Below are positions 10,468-18,912 of a DNA stretch of 45,477 bases, piece after piece (positions within the stretch are counted from its first letter, which is position 1; each line of letters opens with the position of its first letter). Origin of the DNA: Phycisphaerales bacterium. Lineage in GTDB: Bacteria > Planctomycetota > UBA1135 > UBA2386. The notes under the pieces were generated by a model, which saw only the letters and a list, made by a program, of their open reading frames with translations, was not told the DNA's origin and searched no databases. The stretch covers positions 1 through 45,477 of the forward strand of contig JADCJE010000055.1 of assembly GCA_020247305.1 (NCBI GenBank). Direction: 5' to 3'. Made by a program: the position numbers and the translations under genes.

Positions 10468-11850
10468 TCAGTACTCGCGCAGGCCCTTCTGCCCGGGCAT
10501 CGGCGTCGGATAGCGGCCGTCGGGTCCCGCCAGCACCGGGGCCGGCCCGTCCATGGTCAGCGTGTCGACGCCCGGCGCGAACTCCTGGCCGCCGTCGAGC
10601 ATCTGCTGCAGCGTGATCTCCTGGCCCGTGTGCGCCGCCGCGCGCCCCATTGCGGTGACGAGGCTCGTCATGACGCCGGCGTCGACCTCGTTGTGCGGCC
10701 GGTCCTCGCGGATGGCGGCGATCAGCACGTTCCACTCGTTCTGGTAGGGATCCTGGTCCGGCTTCGGCACGTTGCTCTCCCACTGCATGTTCGCCGGATC
10801 CATGCGCTGGCCGCGGTAGATGCGCGACGGCAGGCCGCAGTCGCCGTTCGCCGACACCACGGCGACGCCCTTCGTGCCGTGCGCGTAGCTCGCGTAGTTC
10901 GTGTCGCAGCCCTCGATGCAGCGGCCGTCGAAGAACAGCTTGGTGCCGTCGTCGAACGTGTACTCGACGCCGTAGCTGTCGAAGTTCTGGTCGACGTAGA
11001 GGCCTTCCTTGCCCTCGCGGTAGTGGCGGCCGCCGACGCCCTGCGCCCACTTCGGGAACGCGCCCTTCATCCAGCACAGGTGGTCGATGATGTGGATGTT
11101 GAAGTCGCTGAAGTTGCCGCCGCTCGCCCACAGGAAGCTGTGGAAGCGCTGGATCTGGTACATCACCTCGCTGATGCCGTCTGGCTTCTTCAGCGAACGG
11201 AAGAACGCCGCCGGGCCGTGCATGCGGTACCCGCGCATGACGAGGATCTCGCCGAGCTCGCCGTCGTCGACGCGCCGCTTGAGCTCCTGCATGCCGTGGT
11301 TGTGGCGCGACATCAGGCCGACGCCGACCTTGAGTCCCTTCGCCTTCGCCTTCTCGTTGAGCGCCAGCATGCGCTTGCTGGACGGGCCGTCGACGCTGAC
11401 CGGCTTCTCCATGAACACGTTGAGGCCCTTCTCGATCGCGTAGGCGAAGTGCACCCAGCGGAACGCCGGCGGCGTGGTCAGGACGACGACGTCGCCCGGA
11501 CGCAGGCAGTCCATCGCGACGCGGTACGCGTCGAAGCCGACGAACTGCCGGTCCTTCGGCACGTCGACGCGCGCGCCGAACTGCTCCTGCAGCGCCTCCA
11601 CGACGGCCGCCGGCTTGCCGGCGAACACGTCCGCCGCCGCCACGATCTCGACGTGCTCGCCGGGCACGGCGAGCGCGTTCGTCGCAGCGCCGCCGCCGCG
11701 GCCGCCGCAGCCGACCAGCGCCACGCGGATGCGCTCGCGGCCGCCGACGTGCACGCCGGCGAAAGCCGGGCCGACCAGCGCCGACGCGGCGGCGAATCGG
11801 GACGTCGTGGCGAGGAAATCGCGGCGAGACGGTGACGACGGAGTGCTCAT
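10468..11850 (-). CDS. Gfo/Idh/MocA family oxidoreductase with Tat signal, 460 aa
   Basis: A twin-arginine signal is evident (SPSRRDFLATTSRFAAASAL, residues 5-25), so the protein is probably folded with its nicotinamide cofactor before export. The Rossmann motif VALVGCGGRGGGAA follows at about 42-55, the conserved EKP (MEKPVSVDG) near 145, and the C-terminal substrate half contains NFSDFNIHIIDHLCWMKG with the typical Asp-x-x-x-His arrangement. Such Tat-exported members are strongly expanded in Planctomycetota and often act on sugars or inositol-like compounds; the substrate here cannot be read. ATG 11848-11850 is chosen because it starts the Tat peptide cleanly. The gene is monocistronic and convergent with the M17 peptidase gene. 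Confidence 0.9.
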   Translation of the reverse strand: MSTPSSPSRRDFLATTSRFAAASALVGPAFAGVHVGGRERIRVALVGCGGRGGGAATNALAVPGEHVEIVAAADVFAGKPAAVVEALQEQFGARVDVPKDRQFVGFDAYRVAMDCLRPGDVVVLTTPPAFRWVHFAYAIEKGLNVFMEKPVSVDGPSSKRMLALNEKAKAKGLKVGVGLMSRHNHGMQELKRRVDDGELGEILVMRGYRMHGPAAFFRSLKKPDGISEVMYQIQRFHSFLWASGGNFSDFNIHIIDHLCWMKGAFPKWAQGVGGRHYREGKEGLYVDQNFDSYGVEYTFDDGTKLFFDGRCIEGCDTNYASYAHGTKGVAVVSANGDCGLPSRIYRGQRMDPANMQWESNVPKPDQDPYQNEWNVLIAAIREDRPHNEVDAGVMTSLVTAMGRAAAHTGQEITLQQMLDGGQEFAPGVDTLTMDGPAPVLAGPDGRYPTPMPGQKGLREY

Positions 11851-11926
11851 GAGTGCATCGTCGGTCGCGGCGAGGGTCGCCGCCATCCACCCCAGCCTGC
11901 CCGATGGGGCCAGCGGCCGCAGCGCC

Positions 11927-12199
11927 TCACGCCTTCCACAGGGTCCACGCGCCGATCAGCACGAAGCCGACGCCGGCGACGTACTTGAGCGCCTGCTCGC
12001 CGACATAGGTCGACACGAGCTTGCCGGCGAACACGCCGAGCGCGGTCGACACGACCAGCGCCGCCGCCGCGCCGGCGAACACCTGCCAGCGCGAGACGCC
12101 GTCCTTGCTGGCGAACAGCATCGTCGCCAGCTGGGTCTTGTCGCCGAGCTCGGCGACGAACACGGATCCGAAGATGGTCGCGATCAGCTTCCAGTCCAT
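11927..12199 (-). CDS. GDT1/TMEM165 family (UPF0016) small membrane protein, 90 aa
   Basis: The protein carries the diagnostic acidic motif ELGDKTQLATML at residues 17-28 in the first helix, followed by two more hydrophobic helices (about 40-62 and 70-88). UPF0016 proteins export Mn2+ or Ca2+, exchanging protons. Most have two copies of the E-x-G-D-K-[TS] repeat in one chain; this one has a single copy, so it would need to pair with itself or with a second half encoded elsewhere. No second copy lies in this window. The start follows a TACCGT hexamer by 6 nt. Confidence 0.88.
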   Translation of the reverse strand: MDWKLIATIFGSVFVAELGDKTQLATMLFASKDGVSRWQVFAGAAAALVVSTALGVFAGKLVSTYVGEQALKYVAGVGFVLIGAWTLWKA

Positions 12200-12205
12200 C
12201 GGGGC

Positions 12206-12211
12206 ACGGTA
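12206..12211 (-). promoter_or_regulatory. -10-like TACCGT, leaderless spacing
   Basis: On the minus strand TACCGT is followed by 6 nt and the ATG of the GDT1-like gene. Confidence 0.45.
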
Positions 12212-12262
12212 CGCGGCCGGCCGTCGCGCCGGGAGTCCGCAGCGCCCACGGGCTGCCGGCGG

Positions 12263-13216
12263 TCAGGCCTTGCCGGTGAGGCGCAGGAAGGTCTCCTCCA
12301 GGCTGTCGCCTTCCGCCATCGCGGTCAGGACGACGCCGGCGTCGAGCGCCGCACGCAGGCAGCGCACGCTGACCTCGTCGAAGGACTGGTCGCCGGCGAG
12401 GTCGAGTTCCAGCCGGTAGCGGCGTTCGCCGCGCTCGACGACACGGCGCACGCCGGCGACCGCTGCGATCGCCGCATGCTGCGCGACGTCCAGCGGCCTG
12501 CGGGTCTGCAGCTCCAGCATGCGCCCGCTCCTGGTCACCTCCTCGACGGCGCCCGCGACCACGAGCCGGCCCTTGTCGAGGATCGCGACGTGGGTGCACA
12601 GCTCCTGGATCTCGGCGAGGTTGTGCGAGCTGATGACCGTCGTGACGCTGCGTTCCTGCTGCAGGCGCAGGATGATGTCGCGGATCTGCTTGGCGTTCTG
12701 CGGATCGAGGCCGGAGGTCGGCTCGTCGAGCAGGATCACCTCCGGCTCGCCCAGGAAGGCCTGGGCGATGCCCATGCGCTTCTGCATGCCGTGCGAGAGC
12801 GCGTGGATGCCCCGGTTGCGGTACTCGGAGAGCCCCACCTTGGCCAGCGCTTCGTCGACCTGCCGCTCGGCGGTCTTGCGGTCCATGCCGTCGAGCAGCC
12901 GGAAGAAGACGAGTTGCTGCAGGATCGGGATGTTGCGCAGGAACGCCGCGTCCTGCGGCAGGATGGTCATGCGGCCGCGCAGCTGCGAGATGTGCGCGAC
13001 GTCCGCGCCGAGGACCGCGATCGCCCCCTCGTCGGCCGACAGGAATCCGGCGATCAGCGAGAACAGGGTCGTCTTGCCGGCGCCGTTGGGGCCAAGCAGG
13101 CCGAAGATGGCGCCGCGCGGCACGTCGAACGACACGCGGTCGAGCGCGCGCGCCGACCCGTAGCTCTTGCACAGGCCTTGCACCGACAGCGCGGGGACGG
13201 CGGCGTGGGACGTCAT
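12263..13216 (-). CDS. ABC transporter ATP-binding protein, 317 aa
   Basis: All nucleotide-binding motifs are present: Walker A GPNGAGKTT (42-50), signature LSHGMQKR (140-147), Walker B EVILLDE (159-165) with PTSGLD, and a switch His in VISSHNLAE. The domain order and the extra C-terminal segment (about 225-317) match the ABC-2/DrrA-like exporters. The gene follows the permease gene by 13 bases on the same strand, so the two should form one transporter. The substrate cannot be deduced. The start ATG at 13214-13216 lacks a clear ribosome binding site and presumably depends on upstream translation. Confidence 0.93.
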   Translation of the reverse strand: MTSHAAVPALSVQGLCKSYGSARALDRVSFDVPRGAIFGLLGPNGAGKTTLFSLIAGFLSADEGAIAVLGADVAHISQLRGRMTILPQDAAFLRNIPILQQLVFFRLLDGMDRKTAERQVDEALAKVGLSEYRNRGIHALSHGMQKRMGIAQAFLGEPEVILLDEPTSGLDPQNAKQIRDIILRLQQERSVTTVISSHNLAEIQELCTHVAILDKGRLVVAGAVEEVTRSGRMLELQTRRPLDVAQHAAIAAVAGVRRVVERGERRYRLELDLAGDQSFDEVSVRCLRAALDAGVVLTAMAEGDSLEETFLRLTGKA

Positions 13217-13229
13217 GGCGATTGCGGAC

Positions 13230-14177
13230 TCAGAGGTCGCGCGTGGTGAACTTGCGGTAGCCGAGCCAGGTGAACACGACGGCCTGCAGCAGGCAGCCGC
13301 CGGCGGCGAGCGCGCACTGGTGCAGGTCGGGGTGCAGCAGCCGCAGCTGGAAGCCCCAAGGCAGCAGCCAGCTGATCCACTCGGCGTGCGGCGTGCCGAA
13401 GCGGCCGAACATCGCGGCGAGAGGCACGCCCCCGATGATCACCGACGTCACCGTCAGCGACACGAACGACGAGGAGACCGACGCCGAGACCCAGGCGCAC
13501 AGCGCGACGTAGGGCAGCGTCTCGACGACCAACGCGAAGACGCCGTACGCCGACCACGCCGCGAGGTCCCAGAAGTCGTAGATCGGCAGCTTCACCGCGA
13601 TGTACAGCGTGACCGTCGCGCCGAGGATCGCGAGCACGCCGACATACGTGAACATCGCGCCGACCAGCCGACCGAAGTAGATGCTCGCCCGATCCGCGCG
13701 CAGCAGCTGGTAGCGCAGCTGGCGCGATGCGATGTCGCCGGCGAAGAGGTCGAAGGCGCCGAACACGGCGCACAACGGCCAGCCGAACAGCAGGATGAGC
13801 AGGATCGCCGACATCAGCAGAGGCCGCTCCTCGACGAGGTGGTCCGACCACCGCTCGGCCGCGGCCGTCGCCGCCTCGTCGACCGCGCTTTCCGCCGCGC
13901 GCGGAGGCGCGAGGAACCACGTGACCGCCGGCCGCACCTGCGGCGCGATCCGCCGCATCACCTCCGCGGCGACCTCGGCTTCGTCCTTCTTCGCCTGCTT
14001 CGCCGACTTCAGGCGCACCTCCTTCACCATCGCCTCGACCGGCTGCAGCATCACCTGCGCGACGATCAGCCCGAACGTCAGCGACAGCAGCAGGAACACG
14101 AGGCCGATGCCGCCGCGCACCGAGTTGCGCGCGGCGAATCGTGCGATCAGCGACGCCTGACGGGTGTCCACCGACAT
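13230..14177 (-). CDS. ABC-2 type transporter permease, 315 aa
   Basis: Six or so hydrophobic segments are visible: about 22-42, 120-142, 165-188, 200-225, 228-255 and 280-300. Between the first two lies a long extracytoplasmic stretch (about 50-115) with a Lys/Glu-rich helix, a layout typical of ABC-2 permeases with a large first loop. The start codon ATG (14175-14177) lies directly against the stop codon of the preceding gene (14178-14180) with no intervening base, and the ATPase gene follows 13 bases later, so the three are one transcription unit. The N-terminal residues MSVDTRQASLIARFAARNSV fit the cytoplasmic lead helix of such permeases. Confidence 0.85.
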   Translation of the reverse strand: MSVDTRQASLIARFAARNSVRGGIGLVFLLLSLTFGLIVAQVMLQPVEAMVKEVRLKSAKQAKKDEAEVAAEVMRRIAPQVRPAVTWFLAPPRAAESAVDEAATAAAERWSDHLVEERPLLMSAILLILLFGWPLCAVFGAFDLFAGDIASRQLRYQLLRADRASIYFGRLVGAMFTYVGVLAILGATVTLYIAVKLPIYDFWDLAAWSAYGVFALVVETLPYVALCAWVSASVSSSFVSLTVTSVIIGGVPLAAMFGRFGTPHAEWISWLLPWGFQLRLLHPDLHQCALAAGGCLLQAVVFTWLGYRKFTTRDL

Positions 14178-14639
14178 TCAGCGGGTGAGGTCTTCCTTGA
14201 ACGTCGAATTCAGCAGGATCAGCGTGATCACGGGATAGATCAGCCCGACCAGGGTCCCGATGTTGATGCCGCCGCCGAGTTCCTCGGGGAACAGCTGGCT
14301 GGTCGCGAGGCCGAGCAGGATCGCCGCCACGGCGTAGGCATTGCCGAGGGTGCGCCCGAGGAACCGCTTCATCTGCAGGTAGCCGATGCCGGCCACGACC
14401 TGCAGGCAGCTGGCAAGCAGGCTGGGCCCGCTCAACGCCAGGAACATGGGCCCTGCCTTCTGCATCGCCTCGATCACCGCGCGCTGGTCTTCGGGCACGC
14501 TGCCCGCCTCCGACGCGAGCACGCCGCTGGCGAAGTACAGGAAGACCAGGCCGCCGGCGCCGAGCACGCCGAAGCCGCCGAAGATGAAGTTGAGAACGGC
14601 GAGGGCGGTGAGCCCGCCGGGACGCTTGCCTTCGGACAT
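14178..14639 (-). CDS. Small integral membrane protein, 153 aa
   Basis: Four hydrophobic helices are visible (about 9-40, 65-90, 97-115 and 122-142) with short polar loops. The motif PGGLTALAVLNFIFGGFGVL at the N-terminus is common to an unassigned family of four-helix membrane proteins. It abuts the ABC permease start without a gap, so it is probably the first gene of the exporter operon; an accessory membrane role is inferred from this only. AGGA 8-11 nt before ATG 14637-14639 is one of the few Shine-Dalgarno-like sequences in the window. Confidence 0.75.
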   Translation of the reverse strand: MSEGKRPGGLTALAVLNFIFGGFGVLGAGGLVFLYFASGVLASEAGSVPEDQRAVIEAMQKAGPMFLALSGPSLLASCLQVVAGIGYLQMKRFLGRTLGNAYAVAAILLGLATSQLFPEELGGGINIGTLVGLIYPVITLILLNSTFKEDLTR

Positions 14640-14778
14640 CGAGGAATCCTGGCGATGGGCGGATGGCGCGGAGACACACCCCGCGCCGGAGCAAAGCAGC
14701 GTGCCGAGCCACGCGGCTGCACGCAACGCCGAACCCGGGAGAACCGCCCGGCGGCGGCGGGCGCGGGCGCGATGCGGC

Positions 14779-16242
14779 TCACGGCTCCAGGTTGCGCGTG
14801 TACCAGCCGATGCCGTGCAGCGGCGCGCGGCCGTCGCCGGCGCGCACGCCCTTGACCGCGACCTCGTAGACGCGGCACGGCTCGGTGCGCGCGAGCGCGA
14901 TCTGCAGCGCGCGGCCGTCCTCTGCGACGACGACCGACGCGACGGCCTCGTCGCGCACGTCGCGCGGCGGGCAGCCGTAGCCCTCGTGGTGGTCGTAGGT
15001 CCAGCTGCGCACGGCGACGTTCGCCGGCGTGGCACTCGCCGCGTCGACGGCCATGGTGAAGCGCGCCGTGAAGCCGCCTTGCGCGGCCTTCAGCTCCAGC
15101 AGCTCGAACGGCTCCTGGTCCTGCCAGACGAGGCGCTGCAGGCCGTGCTCGCGCGGGCCGAGCGAGCCCCAGCCGCGGTTGGTGAGCCCGCACCACAGCG
15201 TGCCCTTCGTCCCCCACACGACGCGCGTGATGCCGCACTTCAGGCCGCGGCGGAACGGATAGCACGCGCCCTGCAGCTTGCCGCCGACCTCTTCGAGCGA
15301 CATGCGGAAGACCTCGGACGAGTACTGGTCGCCGCAGAACACCTGCCCGCGGAACGGGCCGAAGTGGCCGTCGGTGTCCCAGACGAAGCCGCCCGGCGAA
15401 CGGCCGCACAGGTCGTACGGGATCCACACCGCCGGCAGCGTGAAGTTGGGGATCGCGCGCGCGGCCTCGGCCATGCGCAGGCCGCTCTTCACCTCGCCGG
15501 GGTGCGCGACCTTGCTCGCCGGCAGCTTGCAGCTGTCGATGCCCCACGGATGGCCGTGGAACTCGCCCGGCTGCAGCAGCGCGAACTTGCTCGACGCGCA
15601 CCACTCGCCCTGGTTGTCCGTGTACCAGACGCGGCCGTCGGGCGCTGTGCCGACTCCGGCCGGCGAACGCAGGCCCGCGACCACCGGCTCGAAGCTGCCG
15701 CCGCCGGCGGGCACGCGGATCGCCCAACCGCGCCACGGCGCGCGCCCGAACGGCTCGTCGCCGAACGGCTTGTTCAGCGTGATCCAGAACGAGCCGTCGC
15801 CCGCGAACGCCGGGCCGAACGCGTACTCGTGGTAGTTGCCGCTGATCGGCCAGCCCTCGGCGACCGTATCCAGCGCGTCCATGCGGCCGTCGCCGTCGGC
15901 GTCCTTGCCGCGCGAGAGTTCGCCGCGCTGTGCGAAGTACAGCCAGCCGTCGCGCTGCACGAGGCCGAGCGGCTCCATCAGTCCCTCGGCCCACAGCGTC
16001 GCCTTCGGCTGCGCGCTGCTGACGTCGGCGAGGCGCCAGATCTCGCCGCGGCGCGTCGCCGCGAACATCACGTCGCCGTCCAGCGCGAGGCCGCCGACCT
16101 CCAGCACGACCTCGGGCGGCAGCGGCACGTCGTGGATCGCGACGTACGTCGCCTCGTCGGGCGCGGACGGCGCCTTGACCGGGCCGGAGGACGCGGGTTC
16201 CTGCGGCGCGAGCAACGAGAACAGCAGCGCGAACGTCACCAT
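14779..16242 (-). CDS. Exported six-bladed propeller protein, sugar dehydrogenase-like, 487 aa
   Basis: ATG 16240-16242 gives a signal peptide (MVTFALLFSLLAPQEPAS). The mature chain alternates short beta strands with the glucose/sorbosone dehydrogenase-like pattern: MEPLGLVQRDGWLYFAQRGE, the calcium-type loop KDADGDGRMD, SPAGVGTAPDGRVWYTDNQGE, and GFVWDTDGHFGPFRGQVFCGDQ. This is the propeller commonly coupled to haem-binding or PA14 partners in Planctomycetota. The gene overlaps the end of the upstream cytochrome gene by 7 bases (ATGGTGA), so the two proteins are probably made together and may transfer electrons from an oxidised carbohydrate. Whether it binds PQQ cannot be told from the sequence. 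Confidence 0.82.
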   Translation of the reverse strand: MVTFALLFSLLAPQEPASSGPVKAPSAPDEATYVAIHDVPLPPEVVLEVGGLALDGDVMFAATRRGEIWRLADVSSAQPKATLWAEGLMEPLGLVQRDGWLYFAQRGELSRGKDADGDGRMDALDTVAEGWPISGNYHEYAFGPAFAGDGSFWITLNKPFGDEPFGRAPWRGWAIRVPAGGGSFEPVVAGLRSPAGVGTAPDGRVWYTDNQGEWCASSKFALLQPGEFHGHPWGIDSCKLPASKVAHPGEVKSGLRMAEAARAIPNFTLPAVWIPYDLCGRSPGGFVWDTDGHFGPFRGQVFCGDQYSSEVFRMSLEEVGGKLQGACYPFRRGLKCGITRVVWGTKGTLWCGLTNRGWGSLGPREHGLQRLVWQDQEPFELLELKAAQGGFTARFTMAVDAASATPANVAVRSWTYDHHEGYGCPPRDVRDEAVASVVVAEDGRALQIALARTEPCRVYEVAVKGVRAGDGRAPLHGIGWYTRNLEP

Positions 16243-18665
16243 TGGTACACGACCTCCAGCGTCTGGCCCTGGGCGATGCGGTGCGCGCCGGCCGGCTGGC
16301 CGGCGACGAGCGAGCGCACGCCGTCCTGCACCGGAACCGCGAGCGTGAGTTCGCCCTTGGTGGCGCGCAGCGTCCGCACCACCTCGCTGCCCTTCTCCGT
16401 GAGCCGCGGCCGCGCTTCGTCCTCGTACTCGACGTCGCCGGCGGCGACGCGCAGCGCCGGGTAACCGTCCGCGGCGATGCGCTGGCCGAGCAGGCGGCGC
16501 GGCGCGCCGTCCTGCACGACGAGGTCCTGCAGGACGATCCAGTCGAGGCCGCGCGGCTTCAGCAATTGGCCGGCGCGGCCGCTCCAGGTGCCTTGGGCGT
16601 CGAGGAACTCGCCGCGCCACAGCCAGACCAGCCGCGGCTGCTCGAGGTCGAACGCGAAGTGCGTGCGATCGGACGTGCCGACCGACAGCGTGCGCGCCGA
16701 CACGTCGCGCAGGAACGCGCCGTGCAGCTTGGGCCGATCGCCGGGCACCAGCACGAGCGAGTCGGGCTTGGCCTTGATGCCGGCGGGCAGCGGCGCTGCA
16801 GCGCCGAGCGACAGCCACGTGCGGATCGCCGCCGCCTCGCCGCGCGAGGATTCGTCGTCCTTCAGCCACAGCGCCGGCATGCGCGTGCCTGGCCGCAGCG
16901 TCGTCGGGTGCAGCAGCCACTCCTCGAACCAGCCGGCCTGCAGGCGTTCGTGCTGCACCGACAGGTCCATGCCCTGCACGCCGAGCGACGGCAGGCCCTG
17001 GAAGGTGTGGCACGTGATGCAGTTGCGCCCGCCGAGGCCGGCGAGCTGCGCGCCGCGCTTTGCGGCCTCGACGGAGAACGCCGGCTCCGGCCGCGGGTCG
17101 ACGCCGTCGACGGCTGCGAACCACTGCGCGTACTGCACGGCGCGCGCCTTGTCGACCTTCGGCATGCGCACGCGCAGGTACGGCCGCACGCCGTGGCCGT
17201 CGCGCAGCACCTTCTCGATCCACGCGGTCTTCAGCCGCTTGCCGACGGCGGTGAGGTCCGGCGGGATGCGGCCTTCGTCGCCGACGTCCTCGACCTCGAC
17301 GAGCTGCGCGCGCACCGCGGCCGGCAGGCCGCCCTTGCCGTCGCGGCCATGGCACGACAGGCAACCATCCTGCATCAACGCCGTCGCCAGCCGCTGCGCG
17401 TCGTCGAGCGGCCGCGCCGCCGCCGTCTGCGCGGCCGCGTACAGGGAGCTGCCGGCCGGGGCCTTGGGGCAATCGCCGGCGCGCAGCGAGCTCCACGCCT
17501 TGGCCGCGGGCGGCGGCGGCAGCGCGTCGAAGGCCGCGTCGGCGATCGCGTGGCAGCTGTCGCAGCGGCGCGCGCGCGCGGCCGCGCGACCTTGCGCCAC
17601 CAGCTCCGGCGACGCCGGCCGCGGCGCTGCCGGCGGCATCAGCGCGCTGCCGATCGTCGTCGCGCGCGCCGCCGGGATCGGCGTCAGTTCGTCGACGCCC
17701 GGCCCGCGCCACAGCGCTTCGAGCGACGCGTCGCCGCGCCCCTGCGTGTGCATGACGACGAACTCGTGCGGCCCGGCCGTCAGCGTGACCTTGCCCTCGC
17801 GGCGGCGATGCGCCGCGATCGCCTCGTTCTTCACCACCTGCTGGCCGTCGATCCACAGCCACGAGCTGTCGTCGCTGCCGGTGACGAACGTCCACTCGCC
17901 GGCTTGCGGCACGTCGAGCTTGGCCTCGAAGCGCAGCACGTAGTCGTCGCGGCGCGGCGCGACCGAATCGTCGACGACCGCGGCGATGCCGGTCGCGACG
18001 GGCGCCACGCCGGTGACGTCGGGCAGCTTCGGGTCGCGGATCGGCATCTCCCACGCCGACCAGCCGAAGCCCGGCTGCGCCGCGCCTTCGACGCGCTGGC
18101 CGCGCAGCAGCCACGCGGCGACGTCGCTCGCTTCGGCGAGCGTCAGCGGCGGGTGCACGAGGCCCGGATGGCGCGCGCCCGGATCGGCGAGGTAGCCGGC
18201 GAGGCGCGTGAAGTCCGTGCGCTGCGGCAGCGCGTCGAATGCGTTGGGCGCGTGGCAGGCGCCGCACGCGAGCTGCTGGATCAGCTGCTCGCCGCGCGCT
18301 TCGCCGCTCGCCGGATGCCCGGCCGCCTGCGCGGACGGCGCGGCCTGGCCGAGCGCTGCGAGCCACGCCGCCAGCGCGGGCGCGTCGTCGCCACCGTGAT
18401 GCAGCTGCAGGAAGGCCTGCCCGCCGTCGGCGTGCCAGCGCGCCGCGTCCGCGAGCGCGGGACCGCGGGCGAGCGCGTGCCGTTCGGCGTCGGCGCCACC
18501 ACCCGCGTGGCAGCGCACGCAGCCGGCGCGGGCCACCGCGACGTCGGCGGCGACGAGTTCGGCCGTCAGCGGCACGGTGGCAGCAGCCGGAGCGGCAGTC
18601 GGTTTGTCGTCGCCGCCACAGGCAGCGAACACGGCGAGCACGATCACGGCGCGGTAGCGGCGCAT
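16236..18665 (-). CDS. Multihaem cytochrome c lipoprotein with PA14-like domain, 809 aa
   Basis: The N-terminus is a lipoprotein signal (AVFAAC, Cys16). Five CxxCH haem motifs are visible: CVRCH at 49, CGACH at 134, CDSCH at 368, CLSCH at 435 and CITCH at 549. Between the second and third haem lies a beta-rich stretch (about 220-325) with FVTGSDDSSWLWIDGQQVV, the hallmark of a PA14 carbohydrate-binding domain. The last 250 residues form another beta domain without haem. The likely role is electron transfer on the outside of the cell membrane, next to a sugar-binding module and the propeller encoded by the overlapping downstream gene. TAGGGT lies 9 nt before the ATG. Confidence 0.88.
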   Translation of the reverse strand: MRRYRAVIVLAVFAACGGDDKPTAAPAAATVPLTAELVAADVAVARAGCVRCHAGGGADAERHALARGPALADAARWHADGGQAFLQLHHGGDDAPALAAWLAALGQAAPSAQAAGHPASGEARGEQLIQQLACGACHAPNAFDALPQRTDFTRLAGYLADPGARHPGLVHPPLTLAEASDVAAWLLRGQRVEGAAQPGFGWSAWEMPIRDPKLPDVTGVAPVATGIAAVVDDSVAPRRDDYVLRFEAKLDVPQAGEWTFVTGSDDSSWLWIDGQQVVKNEAIAAHRRREGKVTLTAGPHEFVVMHTQGRGDASLEALWRGPGVDELTPIPAARATTIGSALMPPAAPRPASPELVAQGRAAARARRCDSCHAIADAAFDALPPPPAAKAWSSLRAGDCPKAPAGSSLYAAAQTAAARPLDDAQRLATALMQDGCLSCHGRDGKGGLPAAVRAQLVEVEDVGDEGRIPPDLTAVGKRLKTAWIEKVLRDGHGVRPYLRVRMPKVDKARAVQYAQWFAAVDGVDPRPEPAFSVEAAKRGAQLAGLGGRNCITCHTFQGLPSLGVQGMDLSVQHERLQAGWFEEWLLHPTTLRPGTRMPALWLKDDESSRGEAAAIRTWLSLGAAAPLPAGIKAKPDSLVLVPGDRPKLHGAFLRDVSARTLSVGTSDRTHFAFDLEQPRLVWLWRGEFLDAQGTWSGRAGQLLKPRGLDWIVLQDLVVQDGAPRRLLGQRIAADGYPALRVAAGDVEYEDEARPRLTEKGSEVVRTLRATKGELTLAVPVQDGVRSLVAGQPAGAHRIAQGQTLEVVYQW

Positions 18666-18674
18666 GGGGCGTGC

Positions 18675-18680
18675 ACCCTA
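18675..18680 (-). promoter_or_regulatory. -10-like TAGGGT before the cytochrome-propeller operon
   Basis: On the minus strand TAGGGT ends 9 nt before ATG 18663-18665. The transcript would have a leader of only a few bases. Confidence 0.4.
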
Positions 18681-18912
18681 CGCGCAAACCGCACGCTGCT
18701 CCATCGGCGACACAGCCGCCGTGAGCGCGTGCCTCACGACGCCGGGCGTCACCCGTCGCTGGACCGGCACGACGCGCGCACGACGCCGCACCGGGATCGC
18801 ATGTCCCACGCTTGTCGCTCGACGATCCGGCGGCTGACGACGCTGCGACGCGCGCGCGCTGGCTGCCGCCGAAGGCGACGGGAGCGCTGGCTGACGACCC
18901 GCCCGCAGCGGC

